Assembly (NCBI RefSeq): GCF_017301335.1 | Contig: NZ_CP071247.1 | Coordinates: forward strand, 3,410,001 to 3,474,000 | DNA: 64,000 nucleotides | Reading direction: 5' to 3' | From: Marinobacter salinisoli | GTDB taxonomy: Bacteria > Pseudomonadota > Gammaproteobacteria > Pseudomonadales > Oleiphilaceae | Shown: piece by piece, positions 58,820 to 64,000 of the stretch | Position numbering within the stretch: the first letter of the stretch is position 1 | Layout of the letters: each line of letters starts with the position of its first letter | The notes under the pieces: generated by a model | The model's database searches: none | What the model saw: the letters and a program-made list of their open reading frames with translations, nothing else | Told to the model about the DNA's origin: nothing | Made by a program: the position numbers and the translations under genes

Positions 58820-60652
58820 ATGATGAGTAGCAACCACGTATCCGCCCTGGACATCGCCCGAAGCCTTCCGGCCGTTCTGCGTCGCATCCCCTCAATTGCC
58901 CGGGGTTATTACTACTACGCCGTCAAAAACGAAAAGAAAGAACTCACCCTCGGCACCCTGATCGAGCGCAACGCCGAACGTTATGGCGATCGTCAGGCCA
59001 TTCTCTTCGACGAGACCATCATCACCTGGCGCGAATTCGACCACTGGGCCAATCGGATTGCGCAATACTTCATGCACCAGGGTCTGACCAAGGGCGACGC
59101 CATTGCCGTATTCCTGGAAAACCGTCCGGAATTGCTGGCCGTGGTTGCCGGTGCGGCAAAGCTCGGCATTGCCTGCGCCATGCTCAACACCTCACAACGG
59201 GGCAAAGTGCTCGAACACAGCATCAATTTGATCAACCCGCAGATGGTGGTCGTTGGTGAAGAACTGGTCGACGCGTTTGAGGGCGTTAAGAGCACGGTCC
59301 AGACCCGGCATTCGCACCCGTTCCTGTTCGTGGCGGACGCCAACACCCTGAACAGCTTCGGTGCAGCGCCCGAGGGCTACACCAACCTGGCCGAAGCCGT
59401 GAGCCGTTTCAACAACAAACGCCCCGAACTCAGCGACCCACCGAAGATGGGCGACACCGCCATTTACCTGTTCACCTCCGGCACCACCGGCCTGCCCAAG
59501 GCCGCACCCGGTTCGCACCGGAAATTCATCAAGGCCTACGGCGGCTTCGGCCATATGTCGCTGGCCATGAAACCCGAGGATGTTCTGTACTGCACCCTGC
59601 CCCTGTATCACGGAACGGCCTTGCTGGTGTGCTGGGGGTCGGTACTGGCAGGTGGCTCCGCCATCGCCATACGCCGGAAGTTTTCGGCCAGTGCGTTCTG
59701 GGATGACGTCCGGCGTTATCACGCCACCACCTTTGGTTACGTGGGCGAACTCTGCCGCTATCTGCTGAACCAGCCCGCCAGCAAGCAGGACCAGAACCAC
59801 CGTCTGAGAAAGATGGTCGGCAACGGTTTACGCCCTTCCATCTGGCGGGAATTCAAAGACCGGTTCGGTATCGAAACGGTGTCTGAACTCTATGCCTCCA
59901 GCGAAGGCAACATCGGCTTCAGCAATTTCCTCAACCTGGACAACACGGTCGGCTTCTCCACCGCGCCCTACAAACTGGTCAAGTTCCACGATGGCACCCG
60001 CGATCCGGTTCGCAACAACAAGGGACACATGGAAGAAGTCGCCAAGGGCGAGCCCGGCCTGCTGATCGGCGAAATCACCAAGAAATGGTCGTTTGAGGGT
60101 TACACTCAAAAGGACGCCACCGAAAAATCGATTCTTCGCAGTGCCTTCAAGGAAGGCGATGCCTGGTTCAACACCGGCGATGTCCTGCGGGAGATCGGCT
60201 GCGGCCACCTGCAGTTCGTCGATCGAATGGGCGACACCTACCGCTGGAAAGGGGAAAACGTTTCCACCAACGAGGTGGAAAACATCATCGACGGTTCCGG
60301 CATGGTGGCAGAGGCCATTGTCTACGGCGTGGAAATACCGGCCACCAACGGCAAGGCCGGCATGGTGACGCTGGTGCCCCGCAGCAACGGCCACCCGTTC
60401 GATATCAACAAGCTGCTGGGCTATCTGCAGGCCAACCTGCCGCCCTATGCCATTCCGGTCTTCGTGAGAGTTACAACGGCCATCGAAAAAACCGGCACCT
60501 TCAAATACCGCAAGGTGGAGATACAGAAGCTGGCGTACTCCACTGAACAGCCGGCAGACTCCGTGTATGTCTGGCTGCCAAGAAGCAGTGAGTACACCTT
60601 ACTGACCCCGGAACTGGAAGCGCAGATCAACGCCGGCGAGGTGCGTTTCTGA
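58820..60652 (+). CDS. atuH: Long-chain/very-long-chain acyl-CoA synthetase AtuH
   Basis: A 610-residue AMP-forming acyl-CoA synthetase of the FATP/FadD6 (very-long-chain) type. Motifs include AIYLFTSGTTGLPKAAPG (P-loop), YASSEGN and FNTGDVL, DRMGDTYRWKGENVSTNEV. It should activate citronellate or geranate to the CoA ester that feeds AtuD and AtuC/F. A start at 58823 differs by one Met. It is the last gene of the cluster, 57 bp after atuG. Confidence 0.9.
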   Translation: MMSSNHVSALDIARSLPAVLRRIPSIARGYYYYAVKNEKKELTLGTLIERNAERYGDRQAILFDETIITWREFDHWANRIAQYFMHQGLTKGDAIAVFLENRPELLAVVAGAAKLGIACAMLNTSQRGKVLEHSINLINPQMVVVGEELVDAFEGVKSTVQTRHSHPFLFVADANTLNSFGAAPEGYTNLAEAVSRFNNKRPELSDPPKMGDTAIYLFTSGTTGLPKAAPGSHRKFIKAYGGFGHMSLAMKPEDVLYCTLPLYHGTALLVCWGSVLAGGSAIAIRRKFSASAFWDDVRRYHATTFGYVGELCRYLLNQPASKQDQNHRLRKMVGNGLRPSIWREFKDRFGIETVSELYASSEGNIGFSNFLNLDNTVGFSTAPYKLVKFHDGTRDPVRNNKGHMEEVAKGEPGLLIGEITKKWSFEGYTQKDATEKSILRSAFKEGDAWFNTGDVLREIGCGHLQFVDRMGDTYRWKGENVSTNEVENIIDGSGMVAEAIVYGVEIPATNGKAGMVTLVPRSNGHPFDINKLLGYLQANLPPYAIPVFVRVTTAIEKTGTFKYRKVEIQKLAYSTEQPADSVYVWLPRSSEYTLLTPELEAQINAGEVRF

Positions 60653-60658
60653 ACCAAT

Positions 60659-60685
60659 GGCGGGAGGCATTGGCCATGCCCCGCC
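60659..60685 (+). terminator. Hairpin at the end of the atu operon
   Basis: GGCGG-ga-GGCAT, loop TGGCC, ATGCC-c-CCGCC forms a stem of about 10 pairs just after the atuH stop. No T run follows, so it may act with Rho or as a 3'-end stabiliser; its place at the end of a long operon suggests termination. Confidence 0.5.
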
Positions 60686-60747
60686 CTGAGGCGACCCGCT
60701 TAACAGACAACCGCGGGCGGATGCTCTCTGGCGAAGATAACGGACAA

Positions 60748-61731
60748 TCAGTCTTTTGCCACCCGCAAAACGATTTTTCCGGTGGCGCGGCGCTCGGTCA
60801 ATGTGTTCAGCGCCCGGGCGTAGTCTTCAAACTCGAACACTTCACTGATTTTCGGGTCGATTTTTCCTTCTGCAAACAGCTGCATCAGGTCCATCATGTT
60901 GCGGGCACTGGCTTCCGGCTCGCGTTGGGTGAAGCTGCCCCAGAATACGCCCACCAGTGAGCAGCCTTTCAGCAGGGTCAGGTTGGCGGGCACCTTGGGA
61001 ATGTCGCCGGCGGCAAAACCAACCACCAGGTGGCGACCGTTCCAGCCCATGGCCCGCAACGCCTGTTCGGTGAAATCTCCCCCCACCGGGTCGTAGACCA
61101 CATCCACGCCTTTGCTGCGGGTCAGTTTTTTGACCGCATCCTTCAGAGGCTCTTCGGTGTAGTTGATCAGCTCATCAGCACCGGCTTCTTTGGCCACTGC
61201 GAGTTTTGCATCGGTGCTGGCCGCCGCAATTACTTTGGCGCCCATGGCCTTGCCAATTTCCACGGCGGCCAGCCCCACGCCCCCGCTGGCCCCAAGCACC
61301 AGCAGGGATTCACCCGGCTGGATATTGGCGCGCTGTTTCAGGGCGTAGTAGGAGGTGCCGTACACCATCATGAAGGCGGCGGCCTTTTCATCAGACATGC
61401 TGTCGGGCACCGGCAGCAGGTTCTGCTCGGGCACTACCACTTCCTCGGCAAAGGCGCCGTATCCGGTCAGGCCTGCCACACGGTCACCCGGCTTGAAGCG
61501 GGTGACTTTTTCGCCGACTTCGATCACTTCACCTGCCAATTCCCCGCCCGGGGAGAACGGCAGCGAAGGCTTTAACTGGTACCTGTCCTCGATAATCAGG
61601 GTGTCCGGGAAATTCAGTCCGGCGGCCTTTACCCGCACTTTAACGCCGCGCCCTTTCACCTCCGGGCTGGGGATGTCCTCAATGACCAACTGTTCCGCGG
61701 GACCGTGTTCCTTGCAGAGTATGGCTTTCAT
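60748..61731 (-). CDS. NADPH:quinone oxidoreductase, MDR family
   Basis: A zinc-independent medium-chain dehydrogenase/reductase of the quinone oxidoreductase group, 327 residues. The GroES-like domain has FSPGGELAGEVIEVG and the Rossmann fold the motif LGASGGVGLAAVEIGKAMGA, followed by VVGFAAGDIPKVPANL. The Shine-Dalgarno is clear (AGGAG). It is convergent with atuH; whether it acts on atu intermediates is unknown. The function in cells could be reduction of quinones or enones. Confidence 0.9.
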   Translation of the reverse strand: MKAILCKEHGPAEQLVIEDIPSPEVKGRGVKVRVKAAGLNFPDTLIIEDRYQLKPSLPFSPGGELAGEVIEVGEKVTRFKPGDRVAGLTGYGAFAEEVVVPEQNLLPVPDSMSDEKAAAFMMVYGTSYYALKQRANIQPGESLLVLGASGGVGLAAVEIGKAMGAKVIAAASTDAKLAVAKEAGADELINYTEEPLKDAVKKLTRSKGVDVVYDPVGGDFTEQALRAMGWNGRHLVVGFAAGDIPKVPANLTLLKGCSLVGVFWGSFTQREPEASARNMMDLMQLFAEGKIDPKISEVFEFEDYARALNTLTERRATGKIVLRVAKD

Positions 61732-61865
61732 GGCAACTCCTGTAGCAGCGTTATCGGAGGGAAGGTGAACTTCCCGTTTGATTGTTGCCGGTCACGCTAA
61801 ACCGACTCTGGCCATGAAGCAACTGAAGCTGACTTATCTATCCCGATAAATCCTGTTTATGAAGG

Positions 61866-62435
61866 TCACAGGCTCACCCCGGTGGCAACAAGCCCACCGA
61901 TCACACAGGCCGAGGCAAGCAGGAGCCCGGCCATCATGCCGCGAGATATACCTCGCGACTCTGGCCGGCGATGCCGGGTGGCCTCGTCGTGATTCACCAC
62001 CTTCTGGTCATGCCGGGACGCACGTATCAGCTCCACCATCTCTTCACACTGGGCAGCATCGAAGGATGCCGGCTGAAATTCCACCAGACCATGCCGCTCC
62101 AGGAACTGCTGAACATCCCCGGACAACGGAACGTATTTCATCGACCAGTCGGTGAACGTCCGTTTGGGCAACGGTTCCTGGATCAGGGTAATCACATCCC
62201 GATGCCGTGGATCGGCCTTGATACGCTGATAAAGCTCGAGCACTGCCCGCTCGTCACCTTCCAGGTACTGAAAGAACCGGTTATCGCCGTAATAGAGCCC
62301 GCCCACCAGTTGATTTTTGGCGTTGTTACGGCGGGACTCCATCAGAATCCGCGCGACATGGGGTTCGATGCCGCGTTTCACCGGCTCCGCCTCGAAGGTG
62401 GCGGTGCTGGCGTAGGCCAGGCGCATCAATGGCAT
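61866..62435 (-). CDS. BLUF-domain photoreceptor with C-terminal membrane helix
   Basis: BLUF domains sense blue light through FAD. The key residues can be placed: Tyr8 (RLAYAS), Asn38 (NNAKNQLVGGLYYGD) and Gln56 (FFQYLEG), with Trp and Met in DWSM. The spacing Asn38-Gln56 equals the 18 residues seen between Asn45 and Gln63 of AppA. The BLUF domain covers about residues 1-100. There is no output domain; instead a basic linker (ATRHRRPESRGISRG) leads to a C-terminal transmembrane helix of about 20 residues (MMAGLLLASACVIGGLVATG). Length 189. The start has a good Shine-Dalgarno (AAGGAG). Confidence 0.88.
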   Translation of the reverse strand: MPLMRLAYASTATFEAEPVKRGIEPHVARILMESRRNNAKNQLVGGLYYGDNRFFQYLEGDERAVLELYQRIKADPRHRDVITLIQEPLPKRTFTDWSMKYVPLSGDVQQFLERHGLVEFQPASFDAAQCEEMVELIRASRHDQKVVNHDEATRHRRPESRGISRGMMAGLLLASACVIGGLVATGVSL

Positions 62436-62818
62436 AGTTTTCTCCTTACCGCTGAAAAAAGAGGACCAGCGAGGGTTTACGGCCGGGGGCTGGCGCCCAG
62501 ATCACTGCATGCCGAAATATACTGGCCGCCGGGTTTGCGCTGGCCGCCAATGGCACCCGGCACAGCGCCCTCGCGCTGACCATTGGCCGGCTCTTTATCG
62601 GTATTCGGGGTAAGGCTGTTAAATGTGTCGACATCGGCCTGCATCCGGCCAACCTGCTGAAGTGAGCGAACACTTTTTTACGAACTCAGGTCAATCCTCC
62701 CTTGGCCTGAGAGCCCCCAGCCGGTAAGATTACCGCCTTTTCATCGAAGCCGTTTTGTCCATCCAAAACACACTGTTCAATCCCAACCTTCAGCAATCCT
62801 GAGAGGCAGACACCCGTC
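62436..62818. other. Intergenic stretch between BLUF and permease genes
   Basis: The 383-bp stretch has no convincing gene. A plus-strand frame without a start codon ends at about 62663; its composition is codon-like (LAAGFALAANGTRHS) but too short to name. A 14-bp palindrome, CGGTAAGATTACCG (62722-62735), lies about 85 bases before the permease start, and a CTCAGG/CCTGAG pair precedes it. Confidence 0.4.
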
Positions 62819-64000
62819 ATGCTTGAACGACTGTTCCAACTCCAGGCCCACGGTACCGATATTCGTAAAGAAGTGATCGCGGGCATCACCACCTTCCTGA
62901 CCATGGCGTACATCATCGTGGTCAACCCGAGCATCCTGTCCGCCACCGGCATGGATTTCGGTGCCGTGTTCGTGGCGACCTGTATTGCAGCCGCCATCGG
63001 CACCCTGATCATGGGCCTCTGGGCCAACTACCCGATTGCTCTGGCACCCGGCATGGGCCTGAACGCATTCTTCTCGTTCACTGTGGTTGGCAGCATGGGC
63101 TACAGCTGGCAGGTGGCCCTGGGTGCGGTATTCCTGTCGGGCGTTATCTTCTTCCTGCTGAGTATCTTCAAGGTCCGTGAGTGGATCATCAACAGCATTC
63201 CGATGTCTCTGCGTTTCGGCATCTCCGCCGGTATCGGTTTCTTCCTGGCGCTGATTGCCCTCAAGAACGCCGGTATTGTGGTGGATCATCCCGCCACCCT
63301 GGTTGGCCTGGGCGACATCAAAGTGGCTGAGAGCCTGCTGTTTTTCGGAGGGTTCGTTTTGATCTGCGCGCTGTCATTCCGCCAGATCACCGGAGCGGTC
63401 ATGATCGGCATCATTGCCGTAACCGGCATTGCCATGATGCTTGGCATGGTGGAGTACAACGGTTTCGTATCCGCACCGCCGAGCCTGGCGCCGACCTTCA
63501 TGGAACTGGACATTGCCGGTGCCCTGAACGTGGGCATGATCAGCGTTGTCTTTGCCTTCCTGTTTGTTGACCTGTTCGACACCTCCGGCACCCTGATCGG
63601 CGCCGCCCAGCGCGGTGGCCTGCTGGACAAGGATGGCAAGCTGCCGCGCCTTGGCCGCGCCCTGATGTCAGACTCCGTGGCCACCATGTCCGGTGCGGCA
63701 CTGGGTACCTCCACCACCACCAGCTATATCGAGTCCACCGCCGGTATTTCTGCCGGTGGCCGCACCGGTCTGACAGCAGTCGTGGTGGCTCTGCTGTTCC
63801 TGGCGTGTCTGCTGCTGTCACCAATTGCCAGCATCATCCCGGCCTACGCGACCGCACCCGCCCTGCTCTACGTTGCCGTGCTGATGACCGGCGGCCTCAA
63901 GCTGGTGGATTGGGAAGACATTACCGATGCTGCCCCAGCCGTGGTGACCGCGCTGATGATGCCGCTGACCTTCTCCATCGCCAACGGCATCGCGTTCGGG
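62819..64000 (+). CDS. NCS2 permease, AzgA/adenine-guanine permease type, 5' part
   Basis: The frame is open from ATG 62819 to the window end (394 codons), so the 3' end is outside. The protein is a many-helix inner-membrane transporter. It starts MLERLFQLQAHGTDIRKE, with TTFLTMAYIIVVNPSIL, the family motif NYPIALAPGMGLNAFFSF, LFVDLFDTSGTLIGAAQRGG and the AzgA block STTTSYIESTAGISAGGRTG. These fit proton-coupled adenine, guanine and hypoxanthine permeases; which purine is carried is not clear from the sequence. The family is about 430-450 residues, so about 40-60 are missing. Confidence 0.93.
   Translation, partial: MLERLFQLQAHGTDIRKEVIAGITTFLTMAYIIVVNPSILSATGMDFGAVFVATCIAAAIGTLIMGLWANYPIALAPGMGLNAFFSFTVVGSMGYSWQVALGAVFLSGVIFFLLSIFKVREWIINSIPMSLRFGISAGIGFFLALIALKNAGIVVDHPATLVGLGDIKVAESLLFFGGFVLICALSFRQITGAVMIGIIAVTGIAMMLGMVEYNGFVSAPPSLAPTFMELDIAGALNVGMISVVFAFLFVDLFDTSGTLIGAAQRGGLLDKDGKLPRLGRALMSDSVATMSGAALGTSTTTSYIESTAGISAGGRTGLTAVVVALLFLACLLLSPIASIIPAYATAPALLYVAVLMTGGLKLVDWEDITDAAPAVVTALMMPLTFSIANGIAFG

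Noticed and set aside
62777..63720. Minus-strand open frames at 62777-63289 and 63286-63720
   Set aside because: They are opposite the purine permease, whose plus-strand frame has clear NCS2 motifs. The real gene runs off the end of the window.

Overview
The window looks like a chromosomal segment of a marine gammaproteobacterium, most likely Marinobacter or a close relative. This is inferred from protein similarity as I recall the families and from gene order; no search was run. The order purA-hisZ-hflC-hflK-hflX-hfq-miaA-mutL-amiB-tsaE-nnr / queG / orn / rsgA / motB-motA / psd / PilZ-like protein-fimX / serB-parC / parE closely follows Pseudomonas aeruginosa, with several genes missing or replaced. 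The DNA is GC-rich with dense coding. I saw no rRNA or tRNA genes, CRISPR arrays, insertion sequences or prophage genes.

Layout. 1-2.9 kb (+): the 3' part of srkA, a small membrane protein, then cmoA-cmoB for tRNA wobble uridine modification. 2.9-15.9 kb (-): a long housekeeping block running nnr, tsaE, amiB, mutL, miaA, hfq, hflX, hflK, hflC, then hisZ and purA, punctuated by hairpin terminators after hfq, hflC and purA. 16-19 kb: queG (+), orn (-), rsgA (+). 18.9-20.7 kb (-): the flagellar stator pair motA-motB. 20.9-24.4 kb: psd (+), the efp-epmA pair (-) and divergent epmB (+), which together supply EF-P and its beta-lysylation. 24.6-28.7 kb (+): a PilZ-type protein and FimX, a c-di-GMP module linked to type IV pili. 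28.8-32.3 kb (-): parC-serB. 32.5-35.2 kb: a small membrane protein, a neutral zinc metallopeptidase, YceI and cytochrome b561.

From about 35.2 kb the window becomes accessory. A 0.5-kb intergenic stretch holds a possible 15-codon ORF with its own hairpin. It is followed by an EAL-domain gene whose reading frame is broken near its start, an SLC13 permease with RCK_C domains, parE, an operon pairing a subtilisin-like lipoprotein with a PrcB-domain lipoprotein, and a TRAP-type operon (lipoprotein, solute-binding protein, large fused permease).

48.6-60.7 kb is a complete acyclic terpene utilization cluster: a TetR regulator divergent from atuA-B-C-D-E-F-G-H, with a palindromic operator candidate in the shared promoter and a 92-bp palindromic repeat between atuD and atuE. 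It encodes geranyl-CoA carboxylase (AtuC/AtuF), the acyl-CoA dehydrogenase, hydratase, SDRs and acyl-CoA synthetase expected for citronellol/geraniol catabolism. The window ends with an MDR-family quinone oxidoreductase (-), a BLUF photoreceptor with a C-terminal membrane anchor (-), and the 5' part of an AzgA-like purine permease (+). Most of the window is ordinary conserved chromosome. The best leads are the 35.2-37 kb region, the TRAP and protease/PrcB operons, the anchored BLUF protein and the palindromic repeat inside the atu operon.
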